In this document: positions 41,555-52,892 of the stretch, in pieces
Layout of the letters: each line of letters opens with the position of its first letter
Position numbering within the stretch: position 1 is the first letter of the stretch
Origin: Asterella californica
Lineage: Eukaryota; Streptophyta; Marchantiopsida; Marchantiales; Aytoniaceae
DNA: 64,000 nucleotides
Assembly (NCBI GenBank): GCA_036924285.1
Contig: JAYKYS010000009.1
Location: 24,718,001 to 24,782,000, forward strand
Reading direction: 5' to 3'
Translations under genes and position numbers: made by a program
The notes under the pieces: model-generated
What the model was told of the DNA's origin: nothing
Seen by the model: only the letters and a program-made list of their open reading frames with translations
Database searches by the model: none

Positions 41555-43044
41555 AGTAGAAAGCATGTGTCCTTTGCTGATGAGCAAAATGAAGTTTGTG
41601 CGTGGAGAAGTACAGGAGAGAGCAGTTGAAGTTGTGCCCGATGTTGATCACTATCCTGCTGATGTGTTTAGATGAGACGAAACAGTTTCTTTCCCCACCA
41701 GAAACTCTGAACTCGATTTTTGAGACCTAGCCTATTTTTTCTCGTTGATATTTGTCGACCAGCCTTATAGAGATTGTCTTGTTCAGAAGGTGCGAATTGT
41801 GTACTCGGTCAAGTTTCAATCGACTTGGAGGTTTCCAGCGGTAGATTTTTCAATTGAATCTTTTTCGACGAAAATGAAACTTTTAGGACTTGAGTCCAAA
41901 AGAAATACTGGTCCGATTAGGGTCCACATCAAAAATTTGCAAATTTTGAGGTACTACTCGCTCATTTCTTGAAAATAAAAAATTTATTTTCTGAAAATTA
42001 TCTAAGTGTATTGGCAATGTATGGCTATGACTAGTTCTGATCAAATGCCTAGAATGTTGTCAAGAGGAGAAATGAAGCACACTCGAAGGAAGCGAGCTCG
42101 TTTGGATAAGCATCTAAATCAAGACTAAGTCTTGAAGTCAAGACTTAAGTTTACCCTAGCGTTGGCAAAAGCAAGTATGAATTTTTATACTTGTCTTGGG
42201 GCTTGGGGTGATCTTGCATTGCAGTTTGTCAACTACAAAGTAAAGTTAGTGACGCGTCTAAGTCAAATCAAGTTGCGATCAGAAAGTGAGCTTCGATTGA
42301 TCCAATAAATAGGTGTGAATACTCATAAGTTAACAGTTAGAGTACAAGCAGAATGTTTAAAAATTGTCAACTAGTTTTGTTTAACGATGGACAAAAAGAT
42401 CAAGCTTTCTTGAGACTAGTTAGAATTTTCTAAGTGTTCTAGCAACGACTTAAGACTCAAGCCAAGAAGGAGAATTGAGGGTTAATTACCAGACGCAACT
42501 CTGACGCCAAGGGATTGGCTACACATTTTGAACTTGGCATTCAGTTAAAGATCATTGTCAACGAAGACATCAACCTCCAAAGTGGAGATCGCAAGATCGA
42601 AACAGATTCGAACAACAGAACCTTAGTGCACTTGCACTATGTTGTGAACGCTACGAGTAGTACTTAACGGCTTGGCCGAGAAGTCGAAAAGACCACTTAG
42701 GGTTCAAAGAATCTTAAGTGCTTCTTTGAACCAAGGTTGGAACATTGGGTTAGGACATAGGGGCCTATCTCAAGAGGACCTTAGACGAAGCTGACCTAAG
42801 GTGCAATCAGCAAACGGATCGGAATGCATACTAAAACATAAGTCTGAGACGTAGGTCCGAGATGTGGATCCGGCCCAGACGGACCCTGGTCGAACGCTTG
42901 TCTGAACCACAGGATCCAAATCTGGCACTGAACCACAGTTCGTCAGAAGAATCCTAAGTGTTGGAGCTCCAGCGACGTTTTGAGTCGTGACGGAGCTCCA
43001 TGTAAGATCTCGAGGTGAGTAAGGTATCATTGGAAAGATCTCGG
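41555..43044. other. non-coding, probably part of an unidentified LTR
   Basis: No frame supported. The section 42050-43044 is rich in AAGACTTAAG-like words. It is interrupted by the solo LTR at 43045 and continues after 45413 with a TATA-like AGTATATATGAGG near 45548, so the interrupted unit may itself be a long LTR. Confidence 0.4.
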
Positions 43045-45409
43045 TGTCGTGTTGTGGTTTGGCTCCTATGTGAAATTCTTGTGTAACTTATGTTGTTTTT
43101 CTTTTCTATGTTTCGTGAACTGTATCGTGTAACTCGTCGGACGGCGTGATGGGTGCCACGTTCGTGAGAATTTGTTTAAGTGATCGTACGATAGAGGAAT
43201 GCGCCAAGTCATCGATCTGTGCGCATTCACTTTAGTGGTCTTTGTCGTCATACGGCATTCTCTCTCAACGGGTGATTTGTGAGGGTTCTCGGAGGTCTGC
43301 ATGGAGAAGTGAAGAACTGCTAGCGTGGTGGTTATGGACGGAGGTCTGATACCGGCTCTGGATCTTCCATTTCTGAATCCGTTTCACATCAAGCTTCATT
43401 GCATCCACTGTGACCACTTTCGACAGAGGTTAGTTGTGTACTTTGGCGATGAATTCATGAGGAGGGTGATGGAGTTACAGCTTCTGGTGATCCTTCCGAT
43501 CATTACATACGGAGAGACTTGAGATATGACGATGTACATCTTGTTGTGAGGAACAATAGATCTCAACTATCCATCGAACGTTCCTTTCAACTTTTGGGTC
43601 GATGTCCGGTGTCATTGCAGACCGAAGATTAATCATGGGACTTGGATCGTGAGAAACTTCAGGCAAGAATATTTCAATCGAGTGATAGCTTCACCGTTTT
43701 CTTTTGTCATATCTTTTATTGTATATCATTTTCAGATTGTAATATTGACTTTGTATTAGTCTGCGACTCAATCGTTCCATTCTGGTTGAGCACTTTTGTG
43801 TAGTTACGGACCGCAACGAATCCTTCGACAAGTCTCAAGGATTTTCTGAGGTCTTAAAGTCTTGTTGTCTCCTTGGGAGTAAAAATTTGTTCTAGGGGAA
43901 AAAGTTGAGTGAAGAAAAGACAAAACCAAAGATCTTTTTGCTCTCATTGATCTATTTTTAGATCAATGGTGTTCTTGCTGATCCTCGTGAAGTTTCTGTG
44001 GTTTTTGGAGGCTTCAAAGAGCCATTTGCAAAACGAAGGGTATGGTTGGAAAGCACTCGACCGAAGCTACAATCTAGGCTGAAGAATCGATCGATTTGAT
44101 GAAAAGATGAAGGCGTTATGGTCGATTGAGTGGAAGGGGATGAAATTCGTATCTATTGTTATATTTCTCGTTGTTCCGAGAGAGTCGTGAGGAGTTTTGA
44201 GGAGCTGTCAGTTGGGTTGGAGAGTTGACGACGTGTTGATCGTTTTGATATTAATTTCGTCAGATTCTTGATCGATTTAGATTGTGAACCGACCGAGTGA
44301 AGTTGAGAAGTGCAGACGTGATACGAGAACAGCGAACTGTGATAGTCATGGATAGTTTGCTATTGCTTGAGTTTTGAGTCGAATTTCTAAGTGAAACTTT
44401 CCAGGATTGAAGTATGTCTTATCAATAAACTTCCCAAGATACTTGGGAAGTTTCACCTCAAATGGTCGAGTAGTTTGTTCAGAATCTTGGATCAAATGTA
44501 CTTGGGTCTGTAAAGCTCTTAAATTAGCACAGATTACGGTTTGATCCATATTTGAGAGTTGGTTTGAGATTTCGACCTGAAAATTATTTGGGGTAGGAGT
44601 GAAGGGTCCAATCAAGCTTCCTGTGAAGTTTGATCATCATTGGTCGAATGGTTCGGGAGGACTGAGGTCTCAAAGTTTGGAGATATTTCTATTATTAGAG
44701 ATTTCAGATTTTCAGTCACATCTATTGTCACTTTTGGTCATTTTCGAGCAATTTGGAGAGGAATTTGTTGCTGAAACTACCATGCCTGCATACACAAATC
44801 TACATTGTGAAGGTGTGGGGCTGATTTCAGCTCTTGGTGGTGAAAGAGAACTGAGTCACGATGAGTCATAAGCCGCTGTTTTATTTTTGGAGCTGCTTGG
44901 TACTACCGCCGTTGGTGCTATGTTGAGATCTGAGTAGTGCCTTGAAGCATGCATGCTTTACCTTGCTGGGGTGCTTAGGAGACCAAGGTGTGCAGCAAGT
45001 TGTGTTAGGGACTCTATTAAGTTGGTTGAGCGATCTTATAGTATCTTTCGGTTGTATCAAATAGAGTTGTGGCGGTCAAACTGATGGGTAGCTAGCGTCG
45101 CTGAAAAGTTGTCAAATCATACTTCTAGTGATTTGGAGTTACTTTCGTGTAGATAGTACAGAGTTGAGTATTTCAGATAGAGTACAAAAGGATCTATATG
45201 TACACAAATTTGTACAACTTATACGTGGCATTGGATCGTAGCAACCTTTAACCTTGAATCGAGAGATACAAGGTCACTTGTTCGAGAAGAGTAGATAGAG
45301 AGCATTAAGGTTGAAAGATCAAGGTTTAGAGCCAACCTGTTCAAGCCACCTACCTCTACATAGCCATATACCACGTGTATTCCTAGACAGAAAAACACGT
45401 TATACGATA
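43045..45409 (+). mobile_element. 2365-bp solo LTR with 4-bp target duplication (family S, second copy)
   Basis: Starts TGTCGTGTTG and ends ACGATA (one transition from ACGACA). TCGG lies on both sides (43041-43044 and 45410-45413). It aligns, with many substitutions, along most of 35720-38004, including the conserved frame and the end motif CTACATAGCCATATACC, GTGTATTCC. No internal region. It sits inside other repeat DNA, so the insertion is nested. Confidence 0.85.
43334..43759 (+). pseudogene. conserved unknown reading frame inside the solo LTR (copy A)
   Basis: A 142-codon frame, the better-kept copy: open from ATG 43334 for 62 codons (MDGGLIPALDLPFLNPFHIK, LHCIHCDHFRQRLVVYFGDE, FMRRVMELQLLVILPIITYG). 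Then TGA at codons 63 and 72, then open to TAG 43757 (DLNYPSNVPFNFWVDVRCHC, NFRQEYFNRVIASPFSFVIS). Both stops fit single C-to-T or G-to-A changes from CGA or TGG. The C-terminal 25 residues are hydrophobic (SFVISFIVYHFQIVILTLY) and could be a membrane segment. A CxxC with following His (CIHCDH) could bind metal. No family recognised. Confidence 0.6.
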
Positions 45410-45413
45410 TCGG

Positions 45414-45831
45414 TGAGAGCTTTCCAACGATATGCAAACTCCTCGAGTTGACTTTAGAACTGAGAATTATGACCAATCCCGTGATCGAATTTTGTGGTAT
45501 AATTTTCAAGGACGAAAGAGGAGGACTGGGCCGTCGATCCTCAAAAGTATATATGAGGGGGGCTCGATGCTTGGGTGGATCATGACGAATCATCCGAACT
45601 TAGGGTTTGACGACGGACTCTGGGAGCATGAGGTGATGACTGGGTCAGTACCAAGGCGCATTTTGATCCCGACTTGGACGCCTTGACTTAGGAACAAACC
45701 AAGGGCTGAGGCAAGACTAGGATAAGTGGTGCATGAGCGCTAACATGTGATTGTGGTTTGCAGAATAGCATTCTGAGTTTTGTGACTACACAACAAGAGC
45801 TTCCGCTGGTGCAACAAGACAGTATGTGCGC
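45414..45831. other. non-coding continuation of the interrupted repeat
   Basis: Continues the DNA interrupted at 43044. TATA-like AGTATATATGAGG near 45548. No gene. Confidence 0.4.
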
Positions 45832-46951
45832 TATCGTGTCAGATTTTGCGTGAAGGATGTCCAGGAAAGCACGAGGTTCCTTGCTGCGGAGATGTATTGT
45901 GCTAAACAAAGACATGAAAGAGAAAAACAAGCACGAAAAGGAACGTCACAATATATACCAACTCTCAACGTATATACACTGCCGGTTCTTTCTCCCGAAG
46001 AACACAAAACTGAGAAACATACCAGAGCGATCTGTAATATGCTTCAAACCTCCTAAAACGAGTCCCTGAATCTCAACCCAGATCCAAAACTATCGAAGTG
46101 TAGCTCAAAGCAAGAGAAACATCCCTTTGCTAACAAAAAGAGCTGCACCAGTATCACATGATTCAAACCCAAGTCCAAACAACATCCATGTACAAGCTCT
46201 TAACTAAAGCTAGCTACCACAAGCTGTACATAGCCAACTAGATCTCTAACGAAATTCAAAGGACGAAAACCGTAGCAAAGGAACTGAAAAAAATCTATCT
46301 GAGAACTTTTTCTTTTCATCAAATTGTCTTCAGATATCGATAGGGTCTTCTTCCCTGACTCCGTTAGTCCAAGAAACCTTCAGATCCAACTCACAACAGC
46401 CGAGATATTGCCGGTTTTCGATTGTAGGTGACCGAACCTTCAAAAACTCCTCCTTAACCTTAAAAATCCTAAAACTGCACACACCGCTCAAACGGATCGT
46501 TTGATCTGATAACCGTCTTCTCTGGTAGGTAGATCTAGCTACCATGGACCGAGACTTCAAACAAACCGTTTAGAGTTTCTTTCGCAAAATCACGTAAGAA
46601 ATTTGATCGTAAGAGACAAAAAACTGACGTAAATCGACTCCCTACGACTCAAACTTGCTCATCACACTCAAACCAACAATCCAACCCACATACAGTCTTC
46701 TTATGCATAGATGAAGACTCAGTGATTGCGTAGGCATCAAGAAGGAAGAGCTTGGCTCACCAATAGCAAAGATCAACCCAATCTCATATCACAGATGATG
46801 AAGAACTGACGTAAGTGTTTCACTACGAATCAATTTCACTCAGAACTCTCAATTGTCTAATGAAACTTTGTATCGTCTTCAATTTCCTGAAGAACTCTGA
46901 TCCTGATGGATCCAAGGACAGCAAGTTTGGACTCCGGAAAGACCCAAACGG
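45832..46951 (-). repeat. truncated LTR of the gypsy-C/gag-only family (minus strand)
   Basis: The reverse complement of the 3' 1.1 kb of the gag-only LTR. The terminal TATCGTGTCAG at 45832 is the decayed inverse of CGACACGACA. The words for ATCCTTCACGCAAAA and TACATGGATGTTGTTTGGAC are readable on the minus strand. The 5' part with the 157-bp repeats is missing. It abuts a second such end at 46952. Confidence 0.8.
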
Positions 46952-47551
46952 TGTTGTGTCAAACTTTACGTGAAGGATGTCCAAGAAAACGTGAGGTTCC
47001 TAGTTGTGGAGATGTAGTGTGCTGAAAAGAGACAAGAAAGAGAGAAACAAGCACAAAAAGAAGCATCGTAATATATACCAACTCCTATTATATATAGATA
47101 CACTGTCGGTTCTTTCTCCCTAAGAATACAAAACTGAGAAACAGACCACAATGGTCGATAATCTACACCAACCTCTCTAAAACGAGCCCTAAATCTCAAT
47201 CCAGACCCAAAACTATCGAATCGTAGCTCAAAACAAGAGAAACATCCTTTTGCTAACAAAAACAGTTGCACCAATATCACACGATTCAAACCCGAGTCCA
47301 AACAACGTTCATGTACAAGCTCTTAGCTAAAGCTAGCTATCACAAGCTGTACATAACCAACTAGAACTTCAACGAACTCAAAAAGATGAAATCCGTAGCG
47401 AAGGAACTGAAAACGGCCTATCTGAGAACTTTCTCTTTTCGCCAAACGGTCTTCAGATGTCGATAAGGTCTTCCTTCCTGACTCTGTTGGCCTCAAGAAC
47501 TATCATATCCGACTCCCGACAGTCGAGATATCGTCGATTTTTCACCCATTT
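46952..47551 (-). repeat. second truncated LTR end, same family (minus strand)
   Basis: The minus strand again ends with the family terminus (inverse of TTGTGTCAAACTTTACGTGA). It covers about 600 bp of the LTR 3' part and joins directly to gypsy-C RNase H at 47552, with integrase and the LTR 5' part deleted. In orientation and position it is the 3' LTR of gypsy-C. Confidence 0.78.
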
Positions 47552-48915
47552 TCATCTATCTCTCTTCACTTGCGAGTATGTACGCTGACGAGCACTTAAC
47601 ACCTTTGCTCCGAACCTAACTGCAAACTTATCTCCATCCTCATAATCTTGTCCTACTGTCCATCCGATTGCAACCGGACTTGTATCTACAATAAGAACCA
47701 CCGGTCTAGCACCTTTGTAATCAATCCTTCCCAAAACTGGAAGAGATGATAGTAAGAAATTCAGCTTCCGCACCGCATCAGTATGCTCTTCCTCCCATCT
47801 GAACTTATGACCTTTGCGTAACAACCTATGTAATGGATCCGTCACATACGCATAATGAGTAATCCAAATGTGATAGAATACACAAGCACACAAAAATCTC
47901 CTTACTTCTTTCAACGAGTTACAAACCTCCTTCATCCTCTCAATCGCATCCACTTTGTTTGGGTCTGGCTTCCGATCAAATGATCCACACAAATGACCAA
48001 CGATCACGACTTCTCTAACTCCAAATGTAGACTTCGCACCTGACAGCGTGAGATGAACTTCCTCAAGTAGAGATAAGATCTTCTCACAATCTGCAATGTG
48101 ATCAATGATGTATCATCAACACCCCCTCTGATCTAATGCTTCATCCTTCTCATCCTCCACACATCCTTTTATGAAGATGTCATCCAAGAACGACATCATC
48201 TTTTCGGGAATGAAATCCCTTAGAACTCTGTTCATCTTGTTCATCATGTGTGCTACCGAGTTGGTAGCTCCCTGTGGTAAGGTACACATCTTAATCAACC
48301 CCAAAGGTGTCCTCATTGTCGTGAAGCTTTTGCTCTCCTCTGCTAGTTGAAACTGATCATATCCTGAGTAAAGATCTCTCATCGAGTAAATAGCTCTTCC
48401 TGCAAACGCTTCAGCCAACTCATCCACAATCGATCCTACCTTAGTATTTTTGATTGTTACTGCGTTCACCGGTTGCATGTCTTGGATGAACCGCAAGGAC
48501 TCATTCTTCTTAGGCATTGTAAACCATCTGCTCGAATATGATACAAACGACCGCTCCAAGATCTTCATCCGCATCTTCTCTTTCAGCAACTCCATCAGTT
48601 TAGGCAACTAAGCTCGCGGTACTGGAATTGGTCTTAGATTTCATGCATATGCGGTATTGTGAAGATAACCATCGGGGTAACAACGTATGGGTCTACACAC
48701 CCAATCTCATGTGGCTCAAAGGCAAATGCCTTCTCATGCCACGAAAGCATCTCCTTGAAGCACATCCTCTCTTCTGGTAGAAGAGACCCATCAGATCCAA
48801 TCTTCAGCTCTTCAAAGGTCTCATCTGTGAACTTATGTCTTATCGCTGCAGGATCTCTCAAACTCTTCTTCCTTGAAGCTCGTTCCATCTGTTGGTTAGT
48901 GTCATCTGACAAAGG
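47552..48915 (-). pseudogene. gypsy-C reverse transcriptase and RNase H start
   Basis: Three open pieces in different frames. N-terminal piece: FAFEPHEIGCVDPYVVTPMV. Core: RWFTMPKKNESLRFIQDMQP, IYSMRDLYSGYDQFQLAEES, CTLPQGATNSVAHMMNKMNR, catalytic MSFLDDIFIKG near 48185. Thumb/RNase H piece: VIVGHLCGSFDRKPDPNKVD, EVRRFLCACVFYHIWITHYA, VVLIVDTSPVAIGWTVGQDY, RFGAKVLSARQRTYSQVKR. The LPQGATNS word instead of MPFGL(C/T)NAP places it in a distinct Ty3 branch I associate with lower plants and fungi (from memory). The sequence stops within RNase H at the LTR junction; integrase is lost. Confidence 0.88.
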
Positions 48916-49583
48916 ATCAGCAACTGACTTTATCTTCTTATCTACTCTCTTGTACTTCGTCTCAACTAGAACCTCAGGTGCACAAATGATTCATTCACTG
49001 GATAGACCTCTCTTTAATGAATCTGCACAACCTTATCCATATCCTCTCATCCAATAGACGTGATCTCTCATAAAGGATCGTCCAACCCATCCTCTTCATA
49101 AACACTAGAAATCTATTCATCCCTTTCTAGCTCACCCACCTCTTTCAACATCAACTCAACCTCACGTAAATGTTTTTGTTCTTTTCTTCTTAGTTCTTCA
49201 ACGTTCTTGTAAATAGCAATCCCACACTTTGAAAACTCAACAAACCATGTACAAAAGGCACTTTCTCCTTCAAGCGAGAGTACCTTCTCCTGCGCATCAC
49301 CACAATCTCACTCTATAGTGGTACTCAACGAAAATCCTTGAACTCTTTACTCACCCTTGGAAGCGAGTTCTCTCTCAGACGATCTCGATTGCGCTCGTGA
49401 TTGGATGATACAGTCAAGAATTATATCACTTTCTTCTCATCTTGACTTTGGATCCTAGCATAAGCAGATCCGTCGTCTAGTATCCTTGTCTCCATCCGAG
49501 TTGTTGTGATGAAAAGTTGGCCAAGAATGAGCGGGTATGATGTTACTTCTTGAACAAAGAAGTTTTGCTCGATAGCAACATCA
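48916..49583 (-). pseudogene. gypsy-C protease-RT spacer, decayed
   Basis: Lies between protease and RT of gypsy-C in the correct order. Traces of charged coding sequence (for example KYKRVDKKIKSVADPLSDD near 48900-48960 on the minus strand), no domain, many stops. Confidence 0.5.
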
Positions 49584-49800
49584 CTATATGCGCATTGTAA
49601 CGTCTGGGAAGGCTCTATACAAATCTGCTCTTGTGTTGTTGACTGCTCTTATTACCCACCCATGCTCTACGTCGATAGACCACTTTTTATTCTTGTACAA
49701 CTCTTCCGACATGATGTTGATTTCTGATCCATGATCAATTAGAGCAACCACCGGCTCATCCAAATCTCCAATCCTCACCAACATCTCCCTCGTAGCTCGA
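49584..49800 (-). pseudogene. gypsy-C aspartic protease core
   Basis: A 66-codon frame: MLVRIGDLDEPVVALIDHGS, then EINIMSEELYKNK and VEHGWVIRAVNNTRADLY. The catalytic box is D-H-G-S rather than D-T-G or D-S-G, as also in the gypsy-B trace at about 27360. Would process Gag-Pol in the particle. Downstream half is not open. Confidence 0.85.
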
Positions 49801-51761
49801 GCTCAGTGACAGTGACTGTAATGACTTGAGCTTTGCTTCCCATCCTCCTCTTCATCCTCAAAATGTACCATGTGCCTTCAATCTCTTTCTTCCTCTGAAG
49901 AATATACACTGCACTTTGCAAGCTCTCTCTCCTCATCCACAGACACCCTAGTATCCAAAGCATGTGACAAAATAGTCTTACTCATCAGTTGATGATGACA
50001 TCATGAAACTCACGCTTAGCAATGTCTAAAACCTCCCTCAAGATAAATTCCACCTTCGCATTTAGAATGCGATCTTCCAAGACTCCCTTCAAGTCTGTTG
50101 AAGTCTCGATGTCCGACTGTAGTTTGTATGCAGCCGACTTATCCTTCACTTTCTGAGATTCCTTTGCTCTTTCTTTCGATGGAGAAAAAGCATCATCCAT
50201 CTGTAGATCTTGAGCTCCTGCATCTCGAAGCTCTTGACGAACCTTCTCTCCTCGAGTCTGTCTCTTGGAAGAAGTTCCTTCCCCTGCATCCTCTGAATCT
50301 CATCTTCTCTTTTCTTCCAACAATGCTTCGTGTTGGTTCTTGACGATGTAAGCATGTACGGATAGAACTTCTATCGGAGAAATATTGGATCGGATATCCT
50401 CCGATCCAATATCCTTTCGGATCGTAGTAGCCGTCTTCAACAATGTCTCACATGCCATCTTTCTTTTTGTTTCATGGAGATGACAACTGATCACAATCCA
50501 CTCGGTTCAACATGCTCGTTAAAACTTCTCTAAGCTTGATCCTCAACCCTTGTGCCATAGGTTCTAACCTCCACGACTGCAACTGCTTGCGTTGATAAGT
50601 GATCCTCAACCAACTTCTTCATCCCTCCTCTACCAAAGTTGGTCTGAAGAAGTGCACTGATATCTCTTAGCGCTATCTTCTCATCCTTCCAGAAGATCAC
50701 TCCTTGCGGTAAGATATCAATGAACTCTTTGCAATCTTTACGTGGATGATCAATATCAGTGCACCAGATACGTCATTGGATCCAACCTTGCTTCCCAACG
50801 GGTTTGCTCCGCTTGTAGACCCTTGCTCCTCCAATCTTGTGAGCTTGATCTGCAGGTCTCGCATTGCACGCATGATCTCCTCAAGACACCTATAGTGTCT
50901 TCCTTCGGAGACATTATAAGTGCTTGGATAACTGGAATAGTTGGAGCCATTGGTACCATCTGTCTAGCATCAAGAACCACTGGTTGAACTACAGGAATAG
51001 GTGCTACAACAGTCAATGCTGGTGCCGGTCTCCTAATAGGAACTTTTCTAGTCTTCGCTCTCTCTTGGTAAGCAGACCAACAGCTTTCTCAACCTTCTTC
51101 CAACTATTGATCAATCCATCGTCTTCCTCCCTATCCTCTAGAAGCACCTCGAGCTTCTCTTGCGACTTCTCACCTGCAGCCCGAAGAAATAACTCTATCT
51201 TGTTGGACTGCAACGTTAACTTTTTCATCCTAGTCAGCCGCAAAAACTGCTTCTCAAACTCCCTGAGTAACTGTGTAGCTTGTACACCTTTCCTCGGTTG
51301 TTCAATTAATTCCCAGAATGACTTCTTGATGACCCAATCAGAGTCCTCCAAGAAATATTCATCCACCAAGGCACGAGCAAATGTCTCCCAATCCTTGTTA
51401 AAATGCTTTGTTAGCATTTTAACATGATCTCTAATCTCTCGAGCAGCTGTCAACTCAGTGTCTCAATCATCTCATCTTCTGATACTCGATTCATCTCCAT
51501 CTCCTTCATATAATGCCTTAGATATCTTGAGACATCTCTCACATCAAATTGATCAATCTTGCTAATCATTGCTTGAAGCACCTTTGTTGCCAAAGTTTCC
51601 TTCCGCTCATCAGACTGTTGTTGCCGTAAGAACAATGTGAAAGCTTGAAACATCGATGTTGTCGCCGGATCCAATTGCACCTTTGGCAAACCACCTGAAC
51701 CACTAGCTACGTTCTCATCATCGTTCTCGTCTCCACTCATGATTATCAATCTCCTCTTCAA
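49801..51761 (-). pseudogene. gypsy-C Gag
   Basis: Starts ATG 51761: MSGDENDDENVASGSGGLPK, LDPATTSMFQAFTLFLRQQQ, DVSRYLRHYMKEMEMNRVSE. A one-base shift near 51450, then KHFNKDWETFARALVDEYFL, QATQLLREFEKQFLRLTRMK, LTLQSNKIELFLRAAGEKSQ. A Pro/Val linker (APIPVVQPVVLDARQ), then a knuckle RIWCTDIDHPRKDC (about 50730-50772, first Cys lost) and FGRGGMKKLVEDH. The C-terminal part reads AAYKLQSDIETSTDLKGVLE and REFHDVIIN. Order and words match the Gag of the gag-only element closely. Several frame changes make it inactive in this copy. Confidence 0.88.
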
Positions 51762-51789
51762 AGCTCAAACACAAAAGAAATCTTCACCC

Positions 51790-51959
51790 CAGACCTTCAC
51801 GTCGAGTTCACCACCGTATCGTGTCGGATTTTGCATGAAGGATGTCCAGGAAAACACGAGGTTCCTGGCTGTGGAGATGTATTGTGCTGAACAGAGACAA
51901 GAAAGAGAGAAACAAGCACGAAAATGAACATCGCAAAATATACCAACTCTCAATATATT
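51790..51959 (-). repeat. truncated 5' LTR end and primer site of gypsy-C
   Basis: On the minus strand about 143 bp of LTR end at 51817 (CCGACACGATA), followed by GGTGGTGAACTCGACGTGAA, the same primer site as the gag-only element, and then the Gag leader. LTR similarity to 29335-29477 is clear (CCACAGCCAGGAACCTCGTG). Upstream LTR is missing beyond about 51959, where unrelated plus-strand DNA begins. Confidence 0.82.
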
Positions 51960-52014
51960 TTCCTTCTCAGCTGATGAGATTGGTTGTCTAGATCCTAGTG
52001 TGATACCTTCGATG

Positions 52015-52890
52015 ATTATCTTCACTATTTCTCATGTACCTTAGGACTTGAAGCTGATTCTAGTCCTCGTGCCTTGCTACCAAAGCTCATTGAGTTACTG
52101 AAGGAGATGCGGATGGGTATTCTTAAGCCATCAATGACTCCGTACTCTAGCTGATGGATAACAGTGCCTAAGAAGTCAAGAGCTTTACACTTTATCCAAG
52201 ATTCTCAGCCTGCCAACAACGTCACGATTCGGAATGTGGGAATAGGACCTGCAGTTGATGAGGTAGTTGAGGCGTTTGCTGAAAGGTCGTCTATTCTATC
52301 GGAGATCTGTTTTCAGGTTACGATCAGTTAACTTGCTTTGGAGAGTATAGACTTGACTACGATGCGCACACCTTTGGGATCGATGCGGATGTTAACTCTT
52401 CCTTAGGGAGCTATGCAGAACGCGATGCATAAGATGTTATAGGATTTGTATCTGAGGTCACTATCTCATTTCTGGATAATATTCCCATTTAAGGCTGTCT
52501 AGTACAAGACAAGGACGAAACTATGACTTCTGATGGTTGCAGGAGGTTTATTGCATATCATATTTGAGACGTGAGCCGGATTCTAACACGTATGGAGGAA
52601 GTGCACCTCACTCTATCATATACTAATTCTTGTTTTGCAATGTTAGATATTGTGGTGGTTGGTCATTTGGGCGGTACCTTTGAAAGACGGCCGAACCCAG
52701 AGAAGATAGATGTTATAGCAATGATACCAATATCACTAAAGTTTGACATTCTTAGGAGCTTGTGTGTTCTTTCGTATGAGTATTCCTCACTGTGCACATA
52801 TTACAGAGCCTATGTATGCATTTCTGAGAAAAGAGAAGAGGTTTACTTGGCGGCAAGACCATCATGAGACGATGGAGCGGCTGAAGTCAA
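52015..52890 (+). pseudogene. gypsy RT-RNase H fragment, plus strand (B/C-type)
   Basis: A decayed plus-strand relative of the gypsy-C RT: RALLPKLIELLKEMRMGILK, SRALHFIQDSQPANNVTIRN, LTTMRTPLGSMRMLTLP, IVVVGHLGGTFERRPNPEKI, then a broken YAFLRKEKRFTWRQDHHET. Stops and frame changes throughout; the catalytic FLDD is not intact (SHFWIIFPF). It may be the missing RT of gypsy-B or a separate copy. Confidence 0.75.
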
Positions 52891-52892
52891 AG

